NCBI RefSeq assembly: GCF_900143025.1
Contig: NZ_FRCT01000001.1
Location: forward strand, 1-64,000
Source of the DNA: Ruminococcus flavefaciens
GTDB taxonomy: Bacteria > Bacillota > Clostridia > Oscillospirales > Ruminococcaceae
Direction of reading: 5' to 3'
DNA length: 64,000 nucleotides
In this document: one piece after another, positions 7,618 through 16,886 of the stretch
Numbering within the stretch: position 1 is the first letter of the stretch
Layout of the letters: every line of letters begins with the position of its first letter
The notes under the pieces: model-generated
The model's database searches: none
Seen by the model: the letters and a program-made list of their open reading frames with translations, nothing else
What the model was told of the DNA's origin: nothing
Position numbers and translations under genes: made by a program

Positions 7618-8910
7618 TCACTTCTTCTCAGGAACCTTGATGATATCCTTTCTCATGTAAGGCTGGAGTGCCTTTGGAATACGGATAGAACCGTCTTCGT
7701 TAAGGTTGTTCTCAAGGAATGCGATAAGCATTCTAGGAGGAGCAACAACTGTATTATTAAGTGTATGTGCGAAATACTTGCTTCCATCAGCAGCCTTGAC
7801 TCTGATGCCGAGACGTCTTGCCTGTGCATCGCCAAGATTAGAACAGCTTCCTACCTCGAAGTACTTCTTCTGACGAGGTGACCATGCTTCAACGTCAATA
7901 GATTTAACTTTAAGATCTGCAAGGTCGCCTGAGCAACATTCAAGTGTACGTACAGGGATATCGAGTGTGCGGAAGAATTCAACTGTATAGCTGTAGAGCT
8001 TGTGGAACCAGTCCATAGACTCCTCAGGCTTACATACAACGACCATTTCCTGCTTCTCAAACTGGTGGATACGGTAAACACCGCGCTCCTCGATACCGTG
8101 AGCACCTACCTCCTTACGGAAGCATGGTGAATAGCTTGTGAGAGTCTTTGGAAGCTCTTCCTCGGGAACGATAGTATCAATAAACTTACCTATCATAGAG
8201 TGCTCGGAAGTACCGATAAGGTAAAGATCCTCGCCTTCTATCTTATACATCATGCCTTCCATTTCTGCAAAGCTCATAACGCCTGTAACAACGTTGCTTC
8301 TTATCATAAATGGAGGAATGTAATATGTGAAGCCCTTGTCTATCATAAAGTCTCTTGCATAAGAGAGTATGCAGCTCTGGAGCTGTGCGATATCGCCGCA
8401 AAGGTAGTAGAAACCGTTACCGCTTGTCTTACGTGCGCTGTCTATGTCGATACCGTTTACCTTTTCCATAATATCTACATGGTAAGGCACTTCAAATGCA
8501 GGAACAGCAGGCTCGCCAAATCTCTCGACCTCAACATTCTCTGTATCGTCCTTGCCTATCGGTACTGACTCGTCGATAATATTAGGGATAACCAGCATTA
8601 TCTCGCGAATATCAGCTTCAAGCTTAACCTCCAGCTGCTCCTTTTCTTCGAGCTCCTTACCGAGAGCAGAAACCTCAGCCTTTACCTTTTCAGCCTCGTC
8701 CTTCTGACCGTTCTTCATAAGTCCGCCGATCTCTTTGCTCTTTACGTTTCTTGTGTTTCTGAGGTTATCGCAGGCGAGCTTAGTCTCTCTGTACTGCTTG
8801 TCAAGTTCAATTACCTTGTCAACGAGTTCAAGCTTGTCGTCCTGAAACTTCTTCTTGATGTTTTCCTTTACAAGCTCAGGATTTGTTCTGATAAGTTTAA
8901 TATCTATCAT
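7618..8910 (-). CDS. serS: Seryl-tRNA synthetase
   Basis: A 430-residue class II synthetase that charges tRNA-Ser. Residues 1-110 form the antiparallel coiled-coil arm (MIDIKLIRTNPELVKENI; long K/E/L heptads) that binds the tRNA variable arm. The catalytic core has motif 2 (CFRKEVGAHGIEERGVYRIH) and a motif 3 region with NNTVVAPPRMLIAFLENN. The serine-binding TSEH and motif 3 (APPR rather than the common LAVGR) are unlike the Bacillus type and point to a divergent bacterial SerRS branch. The gene follows parB by 14 bases, so it is probably in the par operon. No T-box leader is present. Confidence 0.93.
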   Translation of the reverse strand: MIDIKLIRTNPELVKENIKKKFQDDKLELVDKVIELDKQYRETKLACDNLRNTRNVKSKEIGGLMKNGQKDEAEKVKAEVSALGKELEEKEQLEVKLEADIREIMLVIPNIIDESVPIGKDDTENVEVERFGEPAVPAFEVPYHVDIMEKVNGIDIDSARKTSGNGFYYLCGDIAQLQSCILSYARDFMIDKGFTYYIPPFMIRSNVVTGVMSFAEMEGMMYKIEGEDLYLIGTSEHSMIGKFIDTIVPEEELPKTLTSYSPCFRKEVGAHGIEERGVYRIHQFEKQEMVVVCKPEESMDWFHKLYSYTVEFFRTLDIPVRTLECCSGDLADLKVKSIDVEAWSPRQKKYFEVGSCSNLGDAQARRLGIRVKAADGSKYFAHTLNNTVVAPPRMLIAFLENNLNEDGSIRIPKALQPYMRKDIIKVPEKK

Positions 8911-8924
8911 ATTTATTCTTCTCC

Positions 8925-9785
8925 TTAGTCCTCTTTGGCAAGCTTTTCAGCTAATGCCGCAAGGTCATTTTTGTCGTAAAATTCAAGTATAAGAGCACCC
9001 TTGTTCTTGCCGTAATCTACCTTGACCTTTCTGCCAAGACGCTCTTTAAGGGAAAGCTCCATTTCGACAAAGTAATTGTCGATCTTTTTATTTGATCTCT
9101 CATTTGAGATATCTTCGTTATGCTCTGCGGACTTCTGTGCAGCCTTTTCCACCTGTCTTACCGTGAGACCTCCGTCAGCAGCTCTGAGAGCTGTTGCAAT
9201 AAGCATTTCTTCATCTTCAAAGCCTAATAGTGCCCTTGCGTGACCTGCTGATATCTCGCCGTTTTCAAGCATTTTCAGCACTCTTTCGGGAAGCGCAAGT
9301 ATTCTCACAGCATTAGCAACTGCGGAACGTGACCTGCCCACCATTTTAGCAACCTTTTCCTGTGTCATGCCGAACTTTTCTATAAGCTCGTTATAGCCGG
9401 CGGCTTCTTCAACAGGATTAAGGTTCTCACGCTGAAGATTTTCGATAATAGCTATCTGCATGGTCTCAAGGTCGGAAAGCTCCTTGATATTTACAGGTAC
9501 TTCATCTAGACCTGCCATTCTTGCCGCACGCCATCTTCTTTCACCTGCAACTATCTGATAGCCGCCAGTGCTTATGGGGCGGACGAGAATAGGCTGTAAC
9601 ATTCCGTGCTCACGGATAGAGTCTGCAAGAGCGGTTATTGCCTCATCGCTGAACGCCTTTCTGGGCTGATCGCGGTTCGGCTCTATTTCAGAGATACGGA
9701 GAGTCTTTTTGACCTGTATATCATTGGTGTTATCAATGAAAAGTGCATCAAGTCCTCCACCTGCACCTAAACCACCTTTTGCCAT
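8925..9785 (-). CDS. parB: Chromosome partitioning protein ParB (Spo0J)
   Basis: A 286-residue ParB/Spo0J protein. The CTPase N-domain is at about residues 25-115, with IEPNRDQPRKAF and the GERRWRAARMAG motif. A helix-turn-helix follows (MTQEKVAKMVGRSRSAVANAVRILALP), and then a C-terminal dimerisation region. It loads on parS, slides by CTP switching and recruits SMC. It lies 17 bases downstream of parA. A second paralogue (Noc-like) is upstream of parA, and four parS sites are in reach. Confidence 0.94.
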   Translation of the reverse strand: MAKGGLGAGGGLDALFIDNTNDIQVKKTLRISEIEPNRDQPRKAFSDEAITALADSIREHGMLQPILVRPISTGGYQIVAGERRWRAARMAGLDEVPVNIKELSDLETMQIAIIENLQRENLNPVEEAAGYNELIEKFGMTQEKVAKMVGRSRSAVANAVRILALPERVLKMLENGEISAGHARALLGFEDEEMLIATALRAADGGLTVRQVEKAAQKSAEHNEDISNERSNKKIDNYFVEMELSLKERLGRKVKVDYGKNKGALILEFYDKNDLAALAEKLAKED

Positions 9786-9802
9786 AGTTCAAACCTTATT
9801 CG

Positions 9803-10630
9803 TCAAGACGAACTTTTTCCTTTCTTATGTTTTTTGAAAGAGAAGATCTTTTTCTTTTTCGGCAGTTCCAGAGGTTCACCGAGAAGCTCATGGCAAACAA
9901 GCTCATAGGCTTCTGCACCCTTTGAAGTCTTATCATAGTACATAACAGGCTTTCCGTGGCTGGGAGCTTCTGAAATGCGGACATTTCTCGGCACCTTTGT
10001 CTTGAACACCTTATCAGGGAAGTACTTCTCGACTTCCGTTACAACATCATTGGCTACATTAAGTCTGCCGTCAAACATCGTAAATAAGATGCCCTCTATT
10101 TCCAGCGCAGGATTATAATTATTTTTAACTATTTTTATAGTATTTACCAGCTGTGATAAACCTTCAAGAGCGTAAAACTCTGCAAGCATAGGGACAATAA
10201 TACTGTCGCAGGCAACGATACCGTTTATAGTTATCGTACCGAGTGCAGGAGGACAATCTATAAAAATGTAGTCATATTCGTCTTTACAGGTGAGTATCTG
10301 CATTTTGAGTCTGTTGACTCTGTTCTCATATTCTGCAAGCTCAATTTCACAGCCTGCAAGAGCTTCTGTAGCAGGTACAATAGATACATTTTCAAACTCA
10401 GTAGCAATTACAGCTTCCTGAATACGTGTCTTACCCGTTATAACATCATAGGTTGAAGAACTTACAGACTTTTTCTTTATGCCAAAGCCTGTAGTTGTAT
10501 TACCCTGTGGATCAGAGTCGATACATAGTATCTTAAAACCGCGTGAACCGAGATATGCTGCGATATTTATAACAGTTGTAGACTTTCCAACGCCGCCCTT
10601 CTGATTGGCAACAGCTATGATCTTGCCCAT
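9803..10630 (-). CDS. parA: Chromosome partitioning ATPase ParA (Soj)
   Basis: A 275-residue deviant Walker ATPase. The Walker A variant KGGVGKSTT with its signature lysine lies near residue 11, the Walker B DCPPALG is near 125, and the A' motif CIDSDPQGNTT is near 40. ParA dimers bind DNA and are released by ParB, moving origins apart, and Soj also controls DnaA. The C-terminus carries a lysine-rich tail (PKKKKIFSFKKHKKGK), more basic than usual. The three parS sites lie directly upstream. Confidence 0.95.
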   Translation of the reverse strand: MGKIIAVANQKGGVGKSTTVINIAAYLGSRGFKILCIDSDPQGNTTTGFGIKKKSVSSSTYDVITGKTRIQEAVIATEFENVSIVPATEALAGCEIELAEYENRVNRLKMQILTCKDEYDYIFIDCPPALGTITINGIVACDSIIVPMLAEFYALEGLSQLVNTIKIVKNNYNPALEIEGILFTMFDGRLNVANDVVTEVEKYFPDKVFKTKVPRNVRISEAPSHGKPVMYYDKTSKGAEAYELVCHELLGEPLELPKKKKIFSFKKHKKGKSSS

Positions 10631-10715
10631 ATTATCTTCCTTTCAAGTTTACTTCTATTATTATATCACTTTTTAACTTCAATGTAAATATGAAACATTA
10701 ATTTTTTTCAAAAAT

Positions 10716-10815
10716 TGTTTCACATGAAACAATTTCAGCATATTTGACATATAAATGTTTCACGTGAAACAATAAAAAACACATGAAACAATGTAAAAAT
10801 GTTTCATGTGAAACA
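10716..10815. promoter_or_regulatory. Cluster of three parS sites
   Basis: Three 16-bp palindromes: TGTTTCACATGAAACA (10716-10731), the perfect Bacillus consensus TGTTTCACGTGAAACA (10756-10771) and TGTTTCATGTGAAACA (10800-10815). A half-site ACATGAAACA lies between them at 10781-10790. They sit between noc and parA and are the expected nucleation sites for ParB and SMC loading. Confidence 0.93.
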
Positions 10816-10820
10816 AAATA

Positions 10821-11636
10821 TCATATTTTCTTCTGAATTGGAATTCTAACACGATATTCAATATAATCTTCATTCTGTATTTTACGCGAGTCAGCAGATA
10901 TTCCAGCTGCCTGCATAGTTTCGACTGCCTTATTTATGGTGTTAACAAACATCTTCACATTCTGAAAAACAACCGATCTTTTCTTATAGCTCACCTTATT
11001 TCTTTGACTGCCGATAAATTCATCAATCAAGTGCTCAGAACGTTCAACATTCAGGTTATTTTTTATGATCTTTTCAAGTATAAAAATCCTGTCATCAGGG
11101 CTGCCAAGTCTGAGCAGGGAACGGGCATGACGTTCGGTAAGTCCGTAATGGATTATCAGTTCACGCTCCTTTTCGGTAAGTCTTAGCAAGCGGAGTTTAT
11201 TTGCAATTGTACTCTGAGCTCGTCCAAGCTTAGCAGCGGCGTCCTCCTGAGTCATTCCGTAATGAGTGATAAGCTTCTCAATTGCAGCAGCCTCCTCAAA
11301 AAAAGATAGATCCTGACGCTGGATATTCTCAACAAGAGCAAGCACTGCCGAATGTCTGTCACTTACCTCGTGAACAATGCATGGTACAGCTTCAAAGCCG
11401 CACATTTTTGCCGCTCTGAGACGGCGTTCACCTGCAATAAGCTCATATCTTCCATCTTTCTTTCTCACAGAAAGAGGCTGTAATATTCCATTCTGAGCAA
11501 TAGACTCCGCAAGAGCCGTAATATCCTCGTTAAAATCTGTACGGGGCTGGTAGGGGTTAGGGATAATATCGCTGATATTTATCTCAACCACCTTATTTAT
11601 AAGCTTTTCCTTAGTAAAATTCAAAAAACCTGCCAT
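10821..11636 (-). CDS. noc: Noc-like second ParB paralogue
   Basis: A 271-residue ParB-family protein: ISDIIPNPYQPRTDF, then the GERRLRAAKMCG motif, then MTQEDAAAKLGRAQSTIANKLRLL. It starts with a short amphipathic stretch MAGFLNFTKEKLINKVV, in the position of the membrane-targeting helix of nucleoid-occlusion Noc. Gene order rsmG-noc-parA-parB equals that of Bacillus, which supports Noc over a redundant ParB. Whether it binds NBS or parS sequences cannot be judged; only parS-type palindromes are seen nearby. Confidence 0.82.
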   Translation of the reverse strand: MAGFLNFTKEKLINKVVEINISDIIPNPYQPRTDFNEDITALAESIAQNGILQPLSVRKKDGRYELIAGERRLRAAKMCGFEAVPCIVHEVSDRHSAVLALVENIQRQDLSFFEEAAAIEKLITHYGMTQEDAAAKLGRAQSTIANKLRLLRLTEKERELIIHYGLTERHARSLLRLGSPDDRIFILEKIIKNNLNVERSEHLIDEFIGSQRNKVSYKKRSVVFQNVKMFVNTINKAVETMQAAGISADSRKIQNEDYIEYRVRIPIQKKI

Positions 11637-11693
11637 AAAAATACCTCCTTTGGTGATAAAACAATTTTAGCACTATCGGGAAATATTTACCAT

Positions 11694-11730
11694 ACAAAAA
11701 AACCGCCGTTTTTCAAACAAACAGCGGTTT
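11694..11730 (-). terminator. Terminator after rsmG
   Basis: Stem AACCGC.CGTTT/AAACAGCGGTT, followed on the minus strand by a run of seven T. It lies 20-50 bases past the rsmG stop and separates the mnm-rsmG operon from noc-parA-parB. Confidence 0.8.
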
Positions 11731-11751
11731 ATATGACAAAATAATTGCTTT

Positions 11752-12456
11752 TTAAAGACTTTTTTTCTTGAGCTGACTGCTATTTCGCGGATATTTTGGC
11801 GGAGTTTGCGATATTTTCTTAACTACGACTATTCTGCGGCTTTCATCAAAAAGGTCATAATCAATGGTATTCTCAAATACACCGCCAAGAACCTCAACTG
11901 CATTCTTACCCAGTGATATATTCTCACTTGGTCCCTTCATGGCAATAAAACTGCCGCCGACCTTAACAAAGGGGATACAAAGCTCACTTAAAAGCGACAT
12001 ATTTGCAACCGCTCTTGCACATGAAAAATCAAACTTTTCTCTGTACTCAGGCATTTTTGAAACATTTTCAGCTCTTTCGTGTATGAACTCCGCATCGATT
12101 TCGAGCTTATCACAAAGCTGTTTAAGAAAATCAATTCTTTTATTAAGGCTGTCAAGAAGGGTAAGTTTAATATCAGATCTGAATATTTTCAGAGGAACTG
12201 AAGGAAAGCCCGCACCTGTACCAACATCAATCAAGGTGGAATTTTCAGGGATATCTACATATTTTGAAAGCAGTACTGAGTCAATAAAGTGTTTGCGAAG
12301 TACCTCATGGGGCTCAGTTATAGCTGTCAGATTAACATTCTCATTATATTTTACGAGAAAATCAGCATAAATAGCAAGCTTACGGTATAAATTCTCAGTC
12401 AGTTCGACACCAAAAGCAGAAAATTCAGAGCAACATAGTTCAAAATCAGGAAGCAT
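11752..12456 (-). CDS. rsmG: 16S rRNA (guanine-N7) methyltransferase RsmG
   Basis: A 234-residue SAM-dependent methyltransferase that modifies G527 of 16S rRNA (GidB). SAM-binding motif I is LIDVGTGAGFPSVPL. It also has LKIFRSDIKLTLLDSLNKR and the conserved CARAVANM. I chose the ATG at 12456, which follows the mnmG stop by one base and has GGGAG seven bases before it. An in-frame start at 12492 would overlap mnmG by 35 bases. It is coupled to mnmG as in most Firmicutes. Confidence 0.93.
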   Translation of the reverse strand: MLPDFELCCSEFSAFGVELTENLYRKLAIYADFLVKYNENVNLTAITEPHEVLRKHFIDSVLLSKYVDIPENSTLIDVGTGAGFPSVPLKIFRSDIKLTLLDSLNKRIDFLKQLCDKLEIDAEFIHERAENVSKMPEYREKFDFSCARAVANMSLLSELCIPFVKVGGSFIAMKGPSENISLGKNAVEVLGGVFENTIDYDLFDESRRIVVVKKISQTPPKYPRNSSQLKKKSL

Positions 12457-12457
12457 A

Positions 12458-14335
12458 TCATTCTCCCTTCTCATGCATGAGCCATACGGCAAGCATAGAA
12501 ATATCCGCAGGAGAAACTCCCGAAATACGAGATGCCTGACCGACTGACAGAGGCTTTATTTTGTTCAATTTCTCAATTGCTTCAAGTCTGAGACCGTAAA
12601 TCTGGCTATAATCCAGATCTTTTGGAAGTTTTTTTGACTCCATTTTACGCATCTGTTCGATCTGAACAAGCTGCTTTTGAATATAGCCTTCGTACTTTAT
12701 CTGGAGCTCCACCTGCTCACAAACCTCCCAGGGAAGTTGTGGACGATCATCATCAATGAAAGCAAGATCGTTATAACTGATCTGCGGACGGCGAATAAGA
12801 TCAGCCATCTTACAGCCTGTAGTCATTGGCGAAGTGCCTTTTTCTTCAAGAAAACTATTAAGTTCATCGGAAGGGGATACATTAAGCTTTGAAACTCTTT
12901 CTATCTCCTCAGCTGTCAGACGCTCTTTCTCGAGCAATTTTTCGTATCTTTCAAGTGAAATAAGACCGATTTTATGCCCAATCGGCGTCAATCTCTGATC
13001 GGCGTTGTCCTGACGAAGAATAAGTCGGTACTCACTTCGTGAAGTCATCATTCTGTAAGGATCGGAACAACCCTTTGTAACAAGGTCATCGACCAAAGTA
13101 CCGATGTATGAGCTTGCTCGGTCAAGTATCATAGGCTCTTTACCCTTGATTTTCAGAGCTGCATTGATTCCAGCAACAAGTCCTTGTGCGCCTGCCTCCT
13201 CATAGCCGGAACTGCCGTTAAACTGTCCTGCGCCATAAAGTCCCTCAATGTTCTTGAATTCGAGGGTAGGGAGGAGCTGATTCGGATTACAACAGTCATA
13301 TTCTATCGCGTAAGCCGGTCTCATTATCTCAACGTCTTCAAGTCCGTCTATTGTTCTTAGAAATGCAAGCTGTACGTCCTCCGGCAGCGATGATGACATT
13401 CCCTGTAAATAGTACTCATCTGTTGTAAGTCCCATGGGCTCTACAAAAAGCTGATGTCTTGGTTTATCAGAAAATCTCACAATCTTGTCCTCGATTGACG
13501 GACAGTATCTTGGTCCTACACCTTCTATTCTACCCGAGTATAATGGTGATCTGTCAAGGTTTGCGAGTATAACTTCATGCGTTTTACTGTTGGTATATGT
13601 AACATAACAGCTCACTTTGTTTTCAAGATGCTCTGTATCAGTTTCAAATGAAAACGGCACTATATTTTCGTCGCCGTCCTGTCTTTCCATTATATCAAAA
13701 TTAATACTTCTCTTGTTCACACGACATGGAGTACCCGTCTTAAATCTGCGAAGCTCAACTCCGTTTTCAATAAGACTTTTCGATAAAAATTTACTTGGAA
13801 GTGCAGCATCAGGACCGCTTTCATATGAAACTTCACCGATGTGAATTTTACCTTTAAGATATGTACCTGTAGCAATTACGACTGCTTTAACTTTATATTC
13901 AGCACCGAGTGAAGTTTTTACACCTGTGATTTTTCCATCCTCAACAACGATCTCAGAAATTTCAGCCTGCTTAACATAAAGATTTTTTGTTTTTTCGCAT
14001 ACATTTTTCATGTACTCATGGTACTTGACACGGTCCTCCTGAGCTCTCAAACTATGAACAGCAGGACCTTTTCCTCGGTTAAGCATACGGCTCTGGATAA
14101 AGCATTTATCGGCAGCTTTGCCCATTTCTCCGCCTAAAGCGTCTATTTCACGTACAAGATGGCCCTTTGCAGTTCCTCCTATTGACGGATTGCAAGGCAT
14201 ATTAGCAATCTGATCCAACGATATTGTAAACATAACTGTCTTGCAGCCAAGTCTTGCAGAAGCGAGTGCAGCCTCAACACCTGCATGACCTGCACCAACA
14301 ATGGCAACATCAAATTCGCCCATTTCGTAATTCAA
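12458..14335 (-). CDS. mnmG: tRNA uridine 5-carboxymethylaminomethyl modification enzyme MnmG
   Basis: A 625-residue FAD protein (GidA) that works with MnmE to modify wobble uridine 34 of certain tRNAs. The FAD-binding motif VAIVGAGHAGVEAALASARLG is at the N-terminus, followed by PCNPSIGGTAKGHLVREID, and the C-terminal helical domain has GLRLEAIEKL. The start is a TTG at 14335, correctly spaced from GGAGGGG; the next ATG is too far away. A parS site lies in the gap to mnmE. Confidence 0.96.
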   Translation of the reverse strand: MNYEMGEFDVAIVGAGHAGVEAALASARLGCKTVMFTISLDQIANMPCNPSIGGTAKGHLVREIDALGGEMGKAADKCFIQSRMLNRGKGPAVHSLRAQEDRVKYHEYMKNVCEKTKNLYVKQAEISEIVVEDGKITGVKTSLGAEYKVKAVVIATGTYLKGKIHIGEVSYESGPDAALPSKFLSKSLIENGVELRRFKTGTPCRVNKRSINFDIMERQDGDENIVPFSFETDTEHLENKVSCYVTYTNSKTHEVILANLDRSPLYSGRIEGVGPRYCPSIEDKIVRFSDKPRHQLFVEPMGLTTDEYYLQGMSSSLPEDVQLAFLRTIDGLEDVEIMRPAYAIEYDCCNPNQLLPTLEFKNIEGLYGAGQFNGSSGYEEAGAQGLVAGINAALKIKGKEPMILDRASSYIGTLVDDLVTKGCSDPYRMMTSRSEYRLILRQDNADQRLTPIGHKIGLISLERYEKLLEKERLTAEEIERVSKLNVSPSDELNSFLEEKGTSPMTTGCKMADLIRRPQISYNDLAFIDDDRPQLPWEVCEQVELQIKYEGYIQKQLVQIEQMRKMESKKLPKDLDYSQIYGLRLEAIEKLNKIKPLSVGQASRISGVSPADISMLAVWLMHEKGE

Positions 14336-14352
14336 AAATACCCCTCCTTCAT

Positions 14353-14368
14353 TGTTTCACATGAAACA
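14353..14368. promoter_or_regulatory. parS site between mnmE and mnmG
   Basis: TGTTTCACATGAAACA, identical to the site at 10716, lies directly against the mnmE stop codon. It is the fourth parS in the first 15 kb left of the origin. Confidence 0.9.
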
Positions 14369-15730
14369 TTATTTTCCAACACAGAAGCGAGAGAACACTT
14401 CGTCAACAACTGTGTCCGTAACTTTTTCACCTGTAAGCTGTAACAGCGACTGTTCAGCCTCATCTATTAGAATATTAACAGCGTCCAGCATTTCACCGAT
14501 TTCAAGTGATGAAATGGCACTTTCAATACTTTCAAGTGCCTTGTCGATACAATATTTCTGACGCTCATTTGCTACTGTTGCCGTATCAAAATCAGCTTCA
14601 TTAAGCTTAAAAATCTCCTCAATATGCTTGTGAAGCTCCTCAACTCCCGTGTTTTCTTTAGCCGAAATATATACAATATGTTTAATCTGCTGTTCCAGCA
14701 GGGCAGTATCAAGGAGTTGTTCCACATCACTTTTATTAATTACAGCAACTGTTTTATCTTTATTAATTTTATTAATTAAATATAAATCGTCCGCCGTGAG
14801 AGGACAACTTCCGTCAAAAACAGCAATTATCAATTCCGATAATGCGATCATTTTTTCAGCCATATCCACACCGATACCCTCAATGATATCGTCTGTTTCA
14901 TGGATACCGGCTGTATCGGAAAGCCTTAGAGTGATATCGCCGATGCGAACGGACTCCTCAATAATATCACGAGTCGTACCTGCAATTTCAGTAACAATAC
15001 TTCTCTCGCAGCCGCTAAGGCAGTTAAAAAGAGTAGACTTGCCAACGTTTGGTCTGCCGATGATAGCAGTTGAAACACCCTCCCTGAGGATACGGCCGCT
15101 GTCGTAATTCTGTACCAGAGACCTGAGGTCATCGCGCACCTGCGTAAGCTCCTCTGTAAGAGTCTCAGGCCGTACCTCCGGGATATCTTCCTCGGGATAA
15201 TCAGCCCAGGCAGCAAGGTCTCCGAGAATTTTCATAAGCTTTTTCGAGCACTTCTCAGCCTTTTTAAAAGCCGCACCTTCACGGAGGTTTTCTGCCATTT
15301 TAAGTTCGCGTTCACCCTTTGCGGAAATAATATCCATAACTGCTTCAGCCTGTGTCAGGTCAAGCTTTCCGTTGAGGTAAGCCCTCTTTGTGAATTCTCC
15401 TGCCTCTGCGTTTTCAGCACCGTTTCCGAGAGCTGCACGAAGCACCTTTCTTGTTACGTAGAGACCTCCGTGGCATGAAAGCTCCACAACGTCCTCACCA
15501 GTATAGCTGTGAGGAGCACGGAACACTGTCAGGATACAGTCATCAAGTCTTTCACCGCCGTCGTGAGCGATACCGTATACACAGGTATAGCCTGCCATAT
15601 CAGATACCTTTTTATCGCCGTAAGGGGAGAATATCCTTTCCGCAACGCCTATAGCATCGTCACCCGAGATACGTATGACGGAAATTCCGCCTATAGCATT
15701 CGGAGTTGAAATAGCTGCTATGGTCGACAT
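14369..15730 (-). CDS. mnmE: tRNA modification GTPase MnmE
   Basis: A 453-residue protein (TrmE). The N-terminal folate-binding domain begins IAAISTPNAIGGISVIRISG. A central G domain has GRPNVGKSTL, the G2/G3 elements AGTTRD and DTAGI, and NKSD. The C-terminus ends FCVGK with the catalytic cysteine. It partners MnmG, whose gene follows 33 bases downstream. The gene starts just after a terminator hairpin that separates it from khpB. Confidence 0.96.
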   Translation of the reverse strand: MSTIAAISTPNAIGGISVIRISGDDAIGVAERIFSPYGDKKVSDMAGYTCVYGIAHDGGERLDDCILTVFRAPHSYTGEDVVELSCHGGLYVTRKVLRAALGNGAENAEAGEFTKRAYLNGKLDLTQAEAVMDIISAKGERELKMAENLREGAAFKKAEKCSKKLMKILGDLAAWADYPEEDIPEVRPETLTEELTQVRDDLRSLVQNYDSGRILREGVSTAIIGRPNVGKSTLFNCLSGCERSIVTEIAGTTRDIIEESVRIGDITLRLSDTAGIHETDDIIEGIGVDMAEKMIALSELIIAVFDGSCPLTADDLYLINKINKDKTVAVINKSDVEQLLDTALLEQQIKHIVYISAKENTGVEELHKHIEEIFKLNEADFDTATVANERQKYCIDKALESIESAISSLEIGEMLDAVNILIDEAEQSLLQLTGEKVTDTVVDEVFSRFCVGK

Positions 15731-15742
15731 TTTATCACTCCT

Positions 15743-15770
15743 AAAAAAACAACGGCATTAAGCCGTTGTT
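15743..15770 (-). terminator. Terminator between khpB and mnmE
   Basis: Stem AACAACGGC/GCCGTTGTT (15748-15756, 15762-15770), followed on the minus strand by TTTTTTT and then by the mnmE ribosome-binding site. Confidence 0.75.
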
Positions 15771-15783
15771 TCAGATATTTTAA

Positions 15784-16866
15784 TCAAAGCTCTATCTTAC
15801 CGTAAAGACCGCCCTGGATCTCGTCCTCAGGCTTTGGTCTCTTGTAGTCCTTCTCAAAGCTTGTTGAGAGGTCAACGCTTCTGCGCTCCATGCTAACCTC
15901 TCTGTCGCGGTTTCTTCTCTCTCCGCCGCGTCTGTTGTCATTTCTTCTGCCGCCGTCGCGTCTGTTGTTATCGCGTCTGCCGCCGCCTCTTCTTGGGTTG
16001 TTTGAAGAAATGATTATCTTTCTGTAAGGCTCTTCACCGACTGAACGTGATGAAACGCCTTCTATATTTGATATAGCTGAGTGGATAACTCTTCTCTCGT
16101 AAGGATTCATTGGCTCGAGAGGCTGTGAACGACCTGTTCTGAGAACAGACTTTGCAACCTTTGCAGCCAGCTGCTCAAGAGTTTCCTTTCTCTTGCTTCT
16201 GTAGCCGAGACAGTCAATAGTGATTCTGTAGTAATCCTTGTCGCCCTTGTTAGCGATGATAGAGCAAAGGTACTGGATAGCGTCGAGAGTCTCGCCGCGT
16301 CTGCCGATGATAGTACCGTTGTTGCTGCTCTCGATATTGAGTACAGCACCTGTTTCGTTCTGATAAATCTTATATTCAGCCTCGATATCCATAGCGCGTA
16401 AAATGCTTGTGATATAATCTCTTGCAAGCTTTACCTTTGGATTAACAAGAGCCTCGTCCTCAATAAGAGTGAAGTTATCAAGTGAATAAGCTTCCTCTGA
16501 TTCTTCGGGGATATTTTCCTCAGCTGCAGCAGCCTTTGGCTCTTCAGCCTTAACAGCAGTTGTTTCTGTAGTAACAACAGGCTTTTCAGCAGCAGTCTTT
16601 ACAACAGGCTCTTCCTTTGGTGCAGGAGCAGTTGTAACAGGAGCCTTTGGAGCTTCAACAGGAGCAGCAGCCTTAGGAGCTGCGGACTGTGATGCATTTT
16701 CTATAACAGTAGCCTTTACCTTAGCTTCTTTTGAACCGAGTCCGAAAAGCCCCTTCTTACCTTCGTCGATGATCTCAAACTTGATCTCACTGATCCTTTT
16801 TCCGAATTTCTTTGCTGCGAGTTCCTTTGCCTCGTCAACAGATCTTGCTGTGAATATTTCAGTCAT
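15784..16866 (-). CDS. khpB: RNA-binding protein KhpB (Jag) with Arg/Gly-rich tail
   Basis: A 360-residue protein. The Jag N-terminal domain is at 1-50 (FTARSVDEAKELAAKKFG), followed by an Ala/Pro/Glu-rich linker at ~60-125. A KH domain is at ~150-215 (GTIIGRRGETLDAIQYL) and an R3H domain at ~220-285 (EPMNPYERRVIHSAI). The last ~65 residues are unusual: a repetitive RRGGGRRDNNRRDGGRR-type segment resembling RGG boxes. KhpB binds RNA together with KhpA and affects cell division in Firmicutes. The gene follows yidC, as is usual. Confidence 0.92.
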   Translation of the reverse strand: MTEIFTARSVDEAKELAAKKFGKRISEIKFEIIDEGKKGLFGLGSKEAKVKATVIENASQSAAPKAAAPVEAPKAPVTTAPAPKEEPVVKTAAEKPVVTTETTAVKAEEPKAAAAEENIPEESEEAYSLDNFTLIEDEALVNPKVKLARDYITSILRAMDIEAEYKIYQNETGAVLNIESSNNGTIIGRRGETLDAIQYLCSIIANKGDKDYYRITIDCLGYRSKRKETLEQLAAKVAKSVLRTGRSQPLEPMNPYERRVIHSAISNIEGVSSRSVGEEPYRKIIISSNNPRRGGGRRDNNRRDGGRRNDNRRGGERRNRDREVSMERRSVDLSTSFEKDYKRPKPEDEIQGGLYGKIEL

Positions 16867-16886
16867 ACATTACCTCCCTGAGGAAA

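Noticed and set aside
8700..8925. T-box riboswitch before serS
   Set aside because: Only 14 bases separate parB and serS, so there is no leader to hold one.
10821..11636. Noc-like gene as a plasmid-type ParB
   Set aside because: Its place between rsmG and parA and its N-terminal amphipathic stretch agree with chromosomal Noc.
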